A stretch of DNA of 64,000 bases from Sphingomonas sp. So64.6b (GTDB lineage Bacteria > Pseudomonadota > Alphaproteobacteria > Sphingomonadales > Sphingomonadaceae), in contig NZ_CP048817.1 of assembly GCF_014171475.1 (NCBI RefSeq), positions 744,001 to 808,000 on the forward strand, written 5' to 3'. The notes beneath the pieces were generated by a model, which did no database searches, was not told where the DNA came from, and saw nothing but the letters and a program-made list of their open reading frames with translations. The translations under genes were made by a program, and so were the position numbers. Positions 26,366 to 34,866 of the stretch are shown here, in pieces (the first letter of the stretch is position 1; each line of letters begins with the position of its first letter).

Positions 26366-26579
26366 ACCAAGCGCCAGGCGGTGCGCAGCCCTGCCGCGCA
26401 CAACACGCTCTGCAGGTCGGGGACCGGCTTGCCGACCCCTAGAAGACGACGATGCTGCGGATGCTCTCCCTCGACTGTTCCATAGCCACGATGCGGCGCA
26501 GACATCACCAATCGTCGCCCCCCTGCGCCCGCACAATTCCCGTTTTACGCAGCTTGCGGATAATATCTTCCTGGCGTCG

Positions 26580-27512
26580 TCACTCGGCCCGCGGCGCTAC
26601 CGGGTAGATAATGAAACGATCATGGATCTGGGGCTGCTCCGGGACATCGAGCGCTGCCTTCAAGCCGGTTTGCAGTTCGCCGATGCTCTCGACCGGCAAT
26701 TCGAGACGATGCTCGTCGGGGTGCGTCGTCGCTTCGTGTGGATAATCGCGCCCGGGCGTACGCATCATCTCGATATGCGCGCCGAGTATCGCACTAATCG
26801 GATGCGTGTCGGCAAAGGCCGCCAGGCGATCGATGCTGGCGCGTTCGTCCGACATGAAATTGACCGGCACGTACAGGCGGCCGGGATAGAGGACGTCGCC
26901 GGACAGCAGGATCTTCAATCTGGGATCATAGATCATGATCGAGGCTGCCTGGTGTCCCGGCGTCGGCACAATGTTGAGAACGCGGCCGCCAAGGTCGAAC
27001 CGGGCGCTCTCGTTCGGCCAGTTGCCGATGCCGAAGAACCCCGCCACGTCCGCCGACTTGAGCCCCATGACTATGGTATCGGGGCGATCGCGAAACGCGG
27101 CATCGCCCGCGATATGATCGCCATGGCTGTGACTGTGCGCGACCACGAGCGGGATAGTGGTGCGATGATGCGCAGCTAGCCACTCCTTCACGAGGCGGTC
27201 GACAACCGGTCTGATCCGGCCGCCTGCAGCGCCGGTGTCGACCAACAGCACCTTATCGCGCCCGAAGATCAGATAGAGGAATGGCGCCTCGAAATTGGTC
27301 TTGATCGATTGCCGGATGACGAACGTGTCGCGATCGAGCGACTGGACCTGTGCATCCGGCTCGTTTGGCTGTGTACCGTCGATCCAGGTTTTCTGGAACA
27401 GTTCGGGAAGCGGAATGCTGTGGGCGCTGACGGCCGAAGCGAACAGCGAGCCGACTGACAGGCAGGTTTTTACTGTCATGCCAAGTTGGTGAAATGCCAA
27501 GCCGGATGCCAT
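26580..27512 (-). CDS. Exported MBL-fold metallohydrolase
   Basis: A 310-residue MBL-superfamily protein. The zinc motif is H128-S-H130-G-D132-H133 (HSHSHGDHIAGD). The other ligands lie in PTPGHQAAS and LLSGDVLYPGR, giving the classic glyoxalase II/beta-lactamase-like set. A signal-like N-terminus (TVKTCLSVGSLFASAVSA) suggests export; the ATG at 27479 is an alternative start. It lies 90 bp downstream of the TBDR stop on the same strand, so the pair may be cotranscribed. The substrate is unknown. Confidence 0.85.
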   Translation of the reverse strand: MASGLAFHQLGMTVKTCLSVGSLFASAVSAHSIPLPELFQKTWIDGTQPNEPDAQVQSLDRDTFVIRQSIKTNFEAPFLYLIFGRDKVLLVDTGAAGGRIRPVVDRLVKEWLAAHHRTTIPLVVAHSHSHGDHIAGDAAFRDRPDTIVMGLKSADVAGFFGIGNWPNESARFDLGGRVLNIVPTPGHQAASIMIYDPRLKILLSGDVLYPGRLYVPVNFMSDERASIDRLAAFADTHPISAILGAHIEMMRTPGRDYPHEATTHPDEHRLELPVESIGELQTGLKAALDVPEQPQIHDRFIIYPVAPRAE

Positions 27513-27602
27513 CCTGTTGGAGACCTTTCACGATACGCGTTTGCCGACGATTTTACGCTGGAGGGCCTGCCCGTGGCGAGCCCTCCAGCCTGATGACCCG
27601 CG

Positions 27603-30014
27603 TCAGTAGTGGAAGCGGAAGTCGATACCCACCCGCCGCGGCGTCAGCACGCCATAGGCATAATAGCGCTCGACGACGTCAGTCCGGACCTGATTGAACG
27701 AGCTGCGGTCGTTCTCGACCGCGATGACGGCATATTTGTCGAAGATGTTGTCCGCGAAGAGGCTGATATCGACCTGTTTCGAATGATAGGTGATCGATGC
27801 GCGGTGCGTGGTATAGTCGGGGATGATCTCGCCATTGCCGGCAAGGCCGATGCGCGAATAGATGTCCCCCGTGTAGGTTGCGGTCCAGTTGAACTCCAGG
27901 TCACGACCGTCGGCCAGCGGCTGGGTATAGGTGATGCCGGCGCTGCCCGCGTGTTTCGTCGATCCGGGCAGGCGACCACCGTTCGGGGCGTCATATTGAA
28001 CGCCCTGGCTGACGATCACGCCCGGCGCGGTCTCGGTCAAGTGCGCGTCGGTATAGGAATAGGTCCCTTGCACCAGGATCCGCGGCGTGACCTTGAACTG
28101 GCCGGTGAATTCCACGCCCTGCGATACGGCCTTGCCGCCATTCACTGTAATGCCCGTGGCGCCGTTCACCGTCTGGCTCGCGACCTGGATGTCGTTCCAG
28201 TCGACGTGGAAACCGTCCAGGCTGAACTGAAGGCGCTTGTCGAACAGCGAGGCGCGGACACCGATTTCCATGTTGCGGGTCTTGTCCGGGCCATAGGCCA
28301 GCTCGCCGGGAAGCGCGCAGACGTTCTGACCCGGCGGCAACGGCAGGATACAAGGTGCGACGCGGTTCACATTGCCGGTGCGATAGCCGGTGCTGTAGGT
28401 GAAATAGGCCAGAAGGTCGCTGCTGAACTTGTAGGACGTGTTTGCCTTCCAGACGACGCCGTCATCACCGGTGCTGCCCGACTTGACCCGACTCGGGGCG
28501 AACTGGATCAGCGGATAGGGCGTACGGATGAGACCGCCACCGAACAGCGGCGTGTCGGTGCCTCCGATCGCGAACGCATCATATTTGAAATAACGGATGC
28601 CGCCGGTCACCTGCCACGCATCGGTGATATGGAAGGTGCCCTCGCCATAGACCGCTTTCTCCTTGGTGCGTGTATTGACGAAGGAGATATATTCGAGGTC
28701 GTCCGGTCGGTTGACCCCGGCGAAGTTGGCGAAGCCGGGTGTGTGTTCCAGATAGTTATTATAGTATCTCAAATTGTTGTAGAAGCCACCGATCACCCAG
28801 CTGAACGGGCCGCCATGCGATGAAACCAGGCGAACCTCTTGGTTGAACTGGCGATAATATGCGGTCGAGTCGTTGTAGGACGAGAAAGCGGGGAAAGCCT
28901 CATAGCCATAATCGAGATCGAGCAGCAGGTCGGTATTGTCGCGGTGCTGGGTGATCTTCTGGTTCGTATAGGCCGTCGTGCTGACGAGCTGCGCGAAATC
29001 GAACAGGTTGACGTTGAGCTCGGCCGCATAGAGATCGGCCTTGCGGTTAGTGGGCTCGAGATATCGCCACGGACCCTCGTATTCGCCGGTGCCCAGTACC
29101 CCGGCGCCATTGGCCTGACGACCGCCCGTCTTGGTCTGCTGATGCGCATAGGTCAGGTAGAGCTTGATGTCCGGATTAGCTTCCAGAAGGAGCTGGTTGC
29201 GCGTCGTAAACGTCTGTTCGAAGTTCACGTCCTTCTTGCGTGTGAAGTTGGCGGCCTGATCCGCAGCCGTGCCGAACGAGCCCAGCGCAGCGGTCGCGCC
29301 ACGCACGGGTTGCGGGTCGGATATGCCCGGTTGCTGCAGCAGATAATTGTAATCGATGAAGCCAGGGCTGTCGAAATAGCCGGTTGCGGTGCGGAACGCG
29401 ATATGATCTGTCACGATCGGCACGTTGACCGCCATGTCGCCGTTGAAGCCGAAGCTCCCGCTATGCGACATGCCGAACAGGCGACCATGCGCGTCGACGG
29501 ACGCGCCGTCGGTATTCGGACGGTTGGGCATGTAGCGCACCGCACCCGCGAGCGTGCCGAGCCCGTAAAGCGTGCCCTGCGGACCTTGCAGCACTTCGAC
29601 GCGGGCGATGTCGATCAACTTGAAATCGTAATAAAGCGGGACTTCGCCGAGATATACACCCACCGCGCTCTCGCGCTGCGAGCCAGTGACGCTCGTGTCG
29701 CTGGAGTTGAGGCCGCGCATGATGACCGTGCCGGTCGACGCCGGCCCCGTGTCCACCACCGTCATGCCCGGCGTGAAGGCGGCCAACGACTTGATATCAT
29801 CAATGCGCTGTTTGGAGAGCTGCTCCGCGCTGACCGCGCTGATATTGATTGGCGCGTCCTGCAACGTGGTCTGACGGCGCGAGGCCGTCACGATGATATC
29901 ATTGGGATCGCCCCCGGCGCTGCTGTCTGCAGGCGCCTCCTGCGCGAACGCCGATGTGGTCCCGACGCCCATCAGCATGGTCGCACAAAGCAATGTGTTA
30001 CGAATCAATGTCAT
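27603..30014 (-). CDS. TonB-dependent receptor
   Basis: An 803-residue outer membrane receptor with a signal peptide ending TSAFAQ, a TonB box region (DIIVTASRRQTTLQDAPINI), plug elements (VIMRGLNSSD, VEVLQGPQGTLYGLGTLAGA) and a barrel ending GIDFRFHY. AAGGGG precedes both a GTG (30020, five bases) and an ATG (30014, eleven bases); I prefer the ATG. The plug has LGTLAGAVRYM where most family members read GRNATGGA. It is divergent from the guanidine-type operon and upstream of an MBL hydrolase. The cargo is unknown. Confidence 0.9.
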   Translation of the reverse strand: MTLIRNTLLCATMLMGVGTTSAFAQEAPADSSAGGDPNDIIVTASRRQTTLQDAPINISAVSAEQLSKQRIDDIKSLAAFTPGMTVVDTGPASTGTVIMRGLNSSDTSVTGSQRESAVGVYLGEVPLYYDFKLIDIARVEVLQGPQGTLYGLGTLAGAVRYMPNRPNTDGASVDAHGRLFGMSHSGSFGFNGDMAVNVPIVTDHIAFRTATGYFDSPGFIDYNYLLQQPGISDPQPVRGATAALGSFGTAADQAANFTRKKDVNFEQTFTTRNQLLLEANPDIKLYLTYAHQQTKTGGRQANGAGVLGTGEYEGPWRYLEPTNRKADLYAAELNVNLFDFAQLVSTTAYTNQKITQHRDNTDLLLDLDYGYEAFPAFSSYNDSTAYYRQFNQEVRLVSSHGGPFSWVIGGFYNNLRYYNNYLEHTPGFANFAGVNRPDDLEYISFVNTRTKEKAVYGEGTFHITDAWQVTGGIRYFKYDAFAIGGTDTPLFGGGLIRTPYPLIQFAPSRVKSGSTGDDGVVWKANTSYKFSSDLLAYFTYSTGYRTGNVNRVAPCILPLPPGQNVCALPGELAYGPDKTRNMEIGVRASLFDKRLQFSLDGFHVDWNDIQVASQTVNGATGITVNGGKAVSQGVEFTGQFKVTPRILVQGTYSYTDAHLTETAPGVIVSQGVQYDAPNGGRLPGSTKHAGSAGITYTQPLADGRDLEFNWTATYTGDIYSRIGLAGNGEIIPDYTTHRASITYHSKQVDISLFADNIFDKYAVIAVENDRSSFNQVRTDVVERYYAYGVLTPRRVGIDFRFHY

Positions 30015-30015
30015 A

Positions 30016-30056
30016 GTCACTTCGACCCCTTGCTATTGAGCCCGTCGAAAAGTGAC
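30016..30056 (-). promoter_or_regulatory. Stem-loop around the receptor ribosome binding site
   Basis: GTCACTTCGAC (30016-30026) pairs with GTCGAAAAGTGAC (30044-30056) except for a two-base bulge. The loop contains the AAGGGG ribosome binding site of the receptor gene and the start lies at the stem edge, so folding could limit translation. Confidence 0.4.
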
Positions 30057-30714
30057 ATCCTCCCCCATTGACGCTCTGGCTAAGCCGGCGCCCTTTCGGT
30101 CGATTTGTGTCCTGTCGTCTTCAGTATTCCATGATCCATACCGCTGCGTGCGACGGGCCTGACGAGGCTCCAAGCCTCCAAAAAAGGGTCGTACATGCCT
30201 GAAAGGTCGCATGACGAACCCAACCGGCCTGCGAGCCGGACATCGCTGACGATCAGCGGTCGGTTGCCGAGAAGAGCAGCATTGTAGACCAGCTTCCGAT
30301 CCACGAGACCCCCATCTTCAGCCGGTGATGACCGGCGTTGTCGAACCCTTCCTTTTCCGCTCGTTCACGGAGCACCGATCAAAAGGTATGGATATTACAG
30401 AATTCGTCAAGCGTAATAATTTTGCAGTTGCTCAGTATGAAGTGGAATTACGCTGCAGCGCACAAAATCGTCGTTTTTCAAATGGCATGAACGCGTCGTC
30501 GTCGGCGGTGCCGACCACAAACCGCTCCCGAAATCCCATCGAATCGCTGTCACGTCCTCCGATTTCCGAATCGTCACAACCGAGTCGCGGGAACGGTGCT
30601 CATTCGCGAAAATCGCAGAATGTGGCCCTCTCGAGCATGGCGTCAGTATGTCGTGCCCGTCTGAATTGATGAGCCCATATCGATTCCCGCGACGGACTGC
30701 CTCACGCCGGGGGT

Positions 30715-30738
30715 ATTACCTACATAACGATCGGTAAT
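30715..30738. promoter_or_regulatory. Candidate operator ATTACC-N12-GGTAAT
   Basis: A perfect 6-12-6 dyad about 60 bp upstream of the substrate-binding protein start, followed by AT-rich sequence suited to a promoter. The wide spacing suits a tetrameric ribbon-helix-helix regulator such as the NikR-like protein of this operon; that link is inferred. Confidence 0.4.
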
Positions 30739-30761
30739 ATTTTTAATGGACAAACCTATCG

Positions 30762-30780
30762 ATTGCAGAGATGCTGCAAT
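30762..30780. promoter_or_regulatory. Perfect dyad ATTGCAG-AGATG-CTGCAAT
   Basis: A 7-5-7 inverted repeat ending 18 bp before the first gene of the operon and just before its AAAGGGG ribosome binding site. It could be an operator or a 5'-UTR hairpin. Confidence 0.4.
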
Positions 30781-30798
30781 GCGAAAGGGGATCGAATC

Positions 30799-31881
30799 AT
30801 GATCAAGGGGTTTGGCAGGGCGAGCGCAATGGCGCTGATGGCCGGAGCGCTTCTGGTCGCATCGTGTTCCCAGGCGCCTGGCGATAAATCGGCGCCGCGC
30901 AACGAGTTCAATATCGGGTGGTCGATCTACGCCGGCTGGATGCCGTGGCCCTATGCCCAGCAGGCCGGTATCGTGAAGAAGTGGGAAGACAAGTACGGGA
31001 TCAAGATCCACATCGTTCAGGTCAACGACTATGTGGAATCGGTGAACCAGTACACCGCCGGCAAGTTCGACGGCGTGACCGTCGCCAATATGGATGCCCT
31101 CACGATCCCGGCCGCAGGCGGCAAGGACACCAGCGCCATCATCGTCGGGGATTATTCAAACGGGAACGACGGCATCCTGCTCAAGGGCGCGGACCAGTTC
31201 AGCGCGATCAAGGGTAAGCAAGTCTATCTGGTCGAGCTGTCGGTCTCCCATTACCTGCTGGCGCGCGGACTGGAATCGGTCGGCATGAAGGCCACGGACG
31301 TCAAGACCGTGAACACGTCCGATGCCGACATCGTCGGCGCGTTCGGCAGCCCGGACGTCAAGGCTGCTGTCGCATGGAACCCGCAGCTTTCGGTGATGAA
31401 GGCGGAACCGGGCGTGAAGCAGGTCTTCAGTTCCGCCGACATTCCCGGCGAAATCCTCGACCTGCTGGTCGTCGATACCGCCACCCTCAAGGCCAATCCG
31501 AACCTCGGCAAGGCGCTCGCCGGGATCTGGTATGAGACGACGGCCCTGATGAATCGTAAGGACGCGAAGGGCAAGGAAGCCCGCGCAGCCATGGCGAAGC
31601 TGGCCGGCACGAGTCCCCAGGCGTTCGACAGCCAGCTCGCGACGACCTACCTCTATTCCGATCCCAAGGCGGCCGTGGCGGCGACATCGGCGCCGTCGCT
31701 CATGGCGACCATGACGCTGGTGCGTGATTTCAGCTTTTCAAAGGGGCTGTTCAAAGGGGCGTCGTCTGCCGGCGCAGTCGGCATGGCTTTCCCAGGCGGA
31801 AAGACCCTTGGCGATCCCAAGCGCGTGACGCTGCGATTCGACGAGAGCTTCATGAAGTTGGCGGCCGACGGCAAGCTCTGA
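30799..31881 (+). CDS. ABC transporter substrate-binding lipoprotein (guanidine/urea-type operon)
   Basis: A 360-residue NMT1/SsuA-like periplasmic binding protein. A lipobox (LLVASC, C23) marks it as a lipoprotein. Ligand-domain elements include FNIGWSIYAGWMPWPYAQQA and GVTVANMDALTIPAAGGKDT. The start at 30799 follows AAAGGGG. Similar proteins accompany urea/guanidine carboxylase operons and are annotated as putative urea transporters. The gene order with permease and ATPase downstream gives a complete importer, likely for guanidine or a related compound. Confidence 0.85.
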   Translation: MIKGFGRASAMALMAGALLVASCSQAPGDKSAPRNEFNIGWSIYAGWMPWPYAQQAGIVKKWEDKYGIKIHIVQVNDYVESVNQYTAGKFDGVTVANMDALTIPAAGGKDTSAIIVGDYSNGNDGILLKGADQFSAIKGKQVYLVELSVSHYLLARGLESVGMKATDVKTVNTSDADIVGAFGSPDVKAAVAWNPQLSVMKAEPGVKQVFSSADIPGEILDLLVVDTATLKANPNLGKALAGIWYETTALMNRKDAKGKEARAAMAKLAGTSPQAFDSQLATTYLYSDPKAAVAATSAPSLMATMTLVRDFSFSKGLFKGASSAGAVGMAFPGGKTLGDPKRVTLRFDESFMKLAADGKL

Positions 31882-31941
31882 TCGCGGTCTTGCTAGGCTT
31901 TATCGTCCCTTGCTCGGCCTTATCGAAGGTGATGTGACGAC

Positions 31942-32757
31942 ATGCGTTGGGTGAATCGTCAAGTTCGCCGGAGCGACCGTATCCTGTTCGGTTCGCTGCC
32001 GATCCTGCTTCTGCTGCTGCTGTATCTCTTCATGGCGGCGCAGCGCCACGCCGCGAATCCGGTAGACAAGATCCTCCCGTTGCCCAGCGGCATGGCCCGG
32101 GCCATGTCCGCGCTTCTTTTTCAGCCGGACCAGCTTTCCGGCCAGCTGCTCTTTTGGGCCGATACGCTGGCCAGCCTCCAGCGGCTGGGCATCGGGCTCG
32201 GGATTGCGACCTTGGCGGCGCTCGTTATCGGACTCGTGCTGGGCGTTCTGCCGCCGGTACGCGCCACGCTGGGGCCGCTGGTGACGGCTATTGCCGTGAT
32301 CCCGCCGATCGCCCTTCTTCCGATCCTTTTCATCGCCCTGGGACTGGGTGAAACGGCAAAGATCGCCCTGATCGTCATAGGAATTGCGCCCGTCATGGTG
32401 CGCGACATCGCCGCCCATGTCGGCGCCTTGCCGAGAGAGCAGATCGTCAAGGCCCAGACTTTAGGTGCAAGCAGCTGGCAGATCATGATCCGCGTCGCGC
32501 TGCCGCAGGCCATGCCGCGCCTTCTCCACGCGATGCGTCTGTCGCTCGGTCCGGCATGGGTGTTCCTCATATCCGCGGAGGCGATCGCATCCGATGTGGG
32601 CCTGGGCTACCGGATATTTCTCGTTCGGCGCTACCTCGCCATGGACGTCATCATCCCCTATGTCGTCTGGATCGCCGTCCTGGCGATCCTGGTGGACGTG
32701 GCGCTCGTCTTTCTGAGCGAGCGCTTGTTTCCCTGGGCGCATGGAGCGAGCCATTGA
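31942..32757 (+). CDS. ABC transporter permease (SsuC/TauC type)
   Basis: A 271-residue inner membrane permease with about six helices and the EAA loop (AQTLGASSWQIMIRVALPQA), which docks on the ATPase. The sequence is of the nitrate/sulfonate/taurine permease class. It sits 60 bp after the binding-protein gene and its stop overlaps the TTG start of the ATPase gene. Confidence 0.88.
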   Translation: MRWVNRQVRRSDRILFGSLPILLLLLLYLFMAAQRHAANPVDKILPLPSGMARAMSALLFQPDQLSGQLLFWADTLASLQRLGIGLGIATLAALVIGLVLGVLPPVRATLGPLVTAIAVIPPIALLPILFIALGLGETAKIALIVIGIAPVMVRDIAAHVGALPREQIVKAQTLGASSWQIMIRVALPQAMPRLLHAMRLSLGPAWVFLISAEAIASDVGLGYRIFLVRRYLAMDVIIPYVVWIAVLAILVDVALVFLSERLFPWAHGASH

Positions 32758-33539
32758 GCGCGCTCCTCGGCCTTCGCAACATCTGGGTCGAATATGGCGA
32801 CAAGATCGTCCTCGAGCGGGTGGACCTCGACGTCGAGGCCGGTTCCTTCGTTTCGATCATCGGGCCGTCGGGCGCGGGCAAGAGCAGCCTTTTGCGCATC
32901 ATTCTCGGCCAGGAAATACCGACCCGCGGAACCATTCTCCTCGACGGGACCCCGCTCACGCCGGAGTGTGGCCCGGACCGGGGCGTCGTTTTCCAACGCT
33001 ACCCGGTGTTTCCTCACCTGTCGGTATTGCGCAACACGGTTTTCGGGCTCGAATGCGCAAAGGCGCCGCTTTCGGCCCGACTCTTCGGCGCGGCGCGGCG
33101 CGCGGCCATGGACGAAGCGGTCGAGATGCTGAACGCGGTCGGTCTGGGCGACAGCCTCCACCTCTATCCCGCGCAGATGTCCGGCGGCATGCAGCAGCGG
33201 CTGGCCATCGCCCAGGCGCTGATCAAGCGTCCGCGCATCCTCCTGCTCGACGAGCCGTTCGGCGCGCTGGACCCCGGTATCCGCACGGACATGCACGAAC
33301 TCATCACCCGGCTTTGGCGCGATTATTCGCTGACAATCATCATGGTGACCCATGATATCCGCGAGGCCTTCGGGCTCGGAACGCGGGTGGTCGCGTTGGA
33401 CAAGCGACGTCACGACCCGCACGCGCCGCACCGGTTTGGTGCGACGGCCGTCTATGACCTTCCGCTCCGAAACAAGGTCGACCGCACGACCGATGAAGAG
33501 CCCGGCATTCCGACAAACGAAACACTATCAATTAGTTGA
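32754..33539 (+). CDS. ABC transporter ATP-binding protein
   Basis: A 261-residue ATPase with Walker A (GPSGAGKSS, residues 37-45), Q-loop (VVFQRYPVFPHLSVLRN), signature (MSGGMQQRLAIAQAL), Walker B (ILLLDEPF) and switch His (MVTHDIREAFGL). The start is a TTG that overlaps the permease stop and is preceded by GGAG, an arrangement pointing to translational coupling. The C-terminal tail ends in a charged segment before the stop, 9 bp ahead of the regulator gene. Confidence 0.87.
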   Translation: MSALLGLRNIWVEYGDKIVLERVDLDVEAGSFVSIIGPSGAGKSSLLRIILGQEIPTRGTILLDGTPLTPECGPDRGVVFQRYPVFPHLSVLRNTVFGLECAKAPLSARLFGAARRAAMDEAVEMLNAVGLGDSLHLYPAQMSGGMQQRLAIAQALIKRPRILLLDEPFGALDPGIRTDMHELITRLWRDYSLTIIMVTHDIREAFGLGTRVVALDKRRHDPHAPHRFGATAVYDLPLRNKVDRTTDEEPGIPTNETLSIS

Positions 33540-33548
33540 GGACTGGAC

Positions 33549-34028
33549 ATGAGTACCGAACCCGCCGGCCTGGCCAGGCTCAGCATGAGCCTTCCCGGGG
33601 ATCTGTTTCGCCAGCTGGATATGATGGTGGAGGAGCGTGGACTGCCGTCGCGCTCCCAGCTCATGGCAGAGTTGATCCGTCAGGCCCTTGCCCAGCATGA
33701 GGCATTCACTCGGCCCGACGACTTGCTCGCTGGCACAATCACGATGGTCTATCGCGGCGATCGCGGCCGTGTGCGGCATCAGTTGGCCCAAACGCAGGCC
33801 CGTTACCTCAAGGAGGTCATCTCCTCCCAGCACGTGTTTCTGGAGGATGACCAGTCGCTCGAGGTTCTGCTGGTGCAGGGCCCGGCCGTGAGGCTGAAGG
33901 AATTATGCGACGCGCTCCGGCGCGTCCGCGGCGTGCAGCAACTCGAACTCGTCGCGACCACCGCCCTCCTGCCGCCTCTGCATGAGCAGGACGCCGAGAG
34001 CGGCAAGGCAGAAGGAGCGGCCGCATGA
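33549..34028 (+). CDS. NikR-like ribbon-helix-helix regulator lacking most nickel ligands
   Basis: A 159-residue protein with an N-terminal ribbon-helix-helix (ARLSMSLPGDLFRQLDMMVEE ... SRSQLMAELIRQAL, positions about 8-50) and a C-terminal ACT-like NikR domain. Compared with E. coli NikR (H76, H87, H89, C95), alignment by eye keeps only the H87 equivalent in SSQHVFLEDDQSLEV; the other three positions are non-ligands. It probably does not sense nickel and may respond to a metabolite of this pathway. It is embedded in the operon between the transporter and the DUF1989 genes and its stop overlaps the next ATG (ATGA). Confidence 0.8.
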   Translation: MSTEPAGLARLSMSLPGDLFRQLDMMVEERGLPSRSQLMAELIRQALAQHEAFTRPDDLLAGTITMVYRGDRGRVRHQLAQTQARYLKEVISSQHVFLEDDQSLEVLLVQGPAVRLKELCDALRRVRGVQQLELVATTALLPPLHEQDAESGKAEGAAA

Positions 34029-34849
34029 CCGATATCCTCGCGAATCCGCTGGCTGCGCGCGATCATGCCCGGGGCATGGCGGGCAGGGTCGTGGAAGCGA
34101 TGCCGGTGCTGCCGCCGATTGCCGACGACCTGCCGGACGGCGTGCCTGCGGACGCATTGCTGTGGGAAGAAACGATCGCGGCGGGCGGTTATGCCACGCG
34201 GCGCCTCGCACGCGGCGCTCGCTTGCGACTGATCGACCTCAAGGGCGACGCCTGCGCTTCGCTGCTCATCTTCAACGCCGAGATACCGATCGAACGGCTC
34301 AACGTCGCGGACACGGTGAAGGTGCAATGGAACGCTTATCTCGGCCAAGGCAAACTGCTGTTGTCGGACATGGGGCGCGTCCTCATGAGCATCCTGGAAG
34401 ACGATGCGGGCACCCATGACAGCTTTTGCGGGACCTCCAACGCCGCGACCAACGCTGCCAAATATGGAAACGGCAGCAATAGCGGCCCTTGTCCCAGCGG
34501 GCGCGACCGGTTCCTCCTCGGCGTGGCCAAGCATGGGCTTCAGCGCCGGGACATTCATCCCTGCGTGACGCTGTTCAAGGGCGCGAGGATCGAAGCCGAC
34601 GGGGCGATCGTGCCGCAGATCGGGCCGTTTGCGCCGGGCCGGGCTGTGGTGCTGCGCGCGGAAATGGACGTGATCGTCGTGATTGCGAACTGCCCGCATC
34701 TTCTCGATCCGCGCAGTGAGTGGACGGTAACACCGCTGCGCGCGACCGCCTGGCGCGGTCCCGTCACGCCGACCGACGATCCCATCCGCCACGCGACGCC
34801 GGAGGGCTTGCGCGCCTTCGAGAACGTCGAAGACTATTTCCGTCGCTAG
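34025..34849 (+). CDS. DUF1989 urea carboxylase-associated protein (carboxyguanidine deiminase subunit candidate)
   Basis: 274 residues, of the urea carboxylase-associated protein family. Conserved elements are LIDLKGDACASLLIFNAE, GTSNAATNAAKYG and the EMDVIVVIANCPH segment. Work on guanidine degradation in pseudomonads showed that paired proteins of this type form the carboxyguanidine deiminase CgdAB, which converts carboxyguanidine to allophanate and ammonia. Pairing with the next gene and the carboxylase supports that role. It is coupled to the regulator gene by an ATGA overlap. Confidence 0.82.
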   Translation: MTDILANPLAARDHARGMAGRVVEAMPVLPPIADDLPDGVPADALLWEETIAAGGYATRRLARGARLRLIDLKGDACASLLIFNAEIPIERLNVADTVKVQWNAYLGQGKLLLSDMGRVLMSILEDDAGTHDSFCGTSNAATNAAKYGNGSNSGPCPSGRDRFLLGVAKHGLQRRDIHPCVTLFKGARIEADGAIVPQIGPFAPGRAVVLRAEMDVIVVIANCPHLLDPRSEWTVTPLRATAWRGPVTPTDDPIRHATPEGLRAFENVEDYFRR

Positions 34850-34866
34850 CTAAGGAACAGGCCCGA

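Larger units (their letters stand above)
30057..30798. other. Divergent promoter region, receptor / guanidine-type operon
   Basis: About 740 bases without a convincing gene. Short frames at 30080-30304 (minus) and 30325-30669 (plus) have no family features. It holds several dyads (GCCGGT-N4-ACCGGC at 30321-30336 and those listed next). I looked for the conserved guanidine-I (ykkC) and mini-ykkC elements and did not see them. Confidence 0.5.

Noticed and set aside
30325..30669. 114-residue frame in the divergent intergenic region
   Set aside because: No ribosome binding site, unusual composition and no domain; treated as chance.
30057..30798. Guanidine-I (ykkC) riboswitch
   Set aside because: Expected from the operon content, but the conserved elements were not found by eye.
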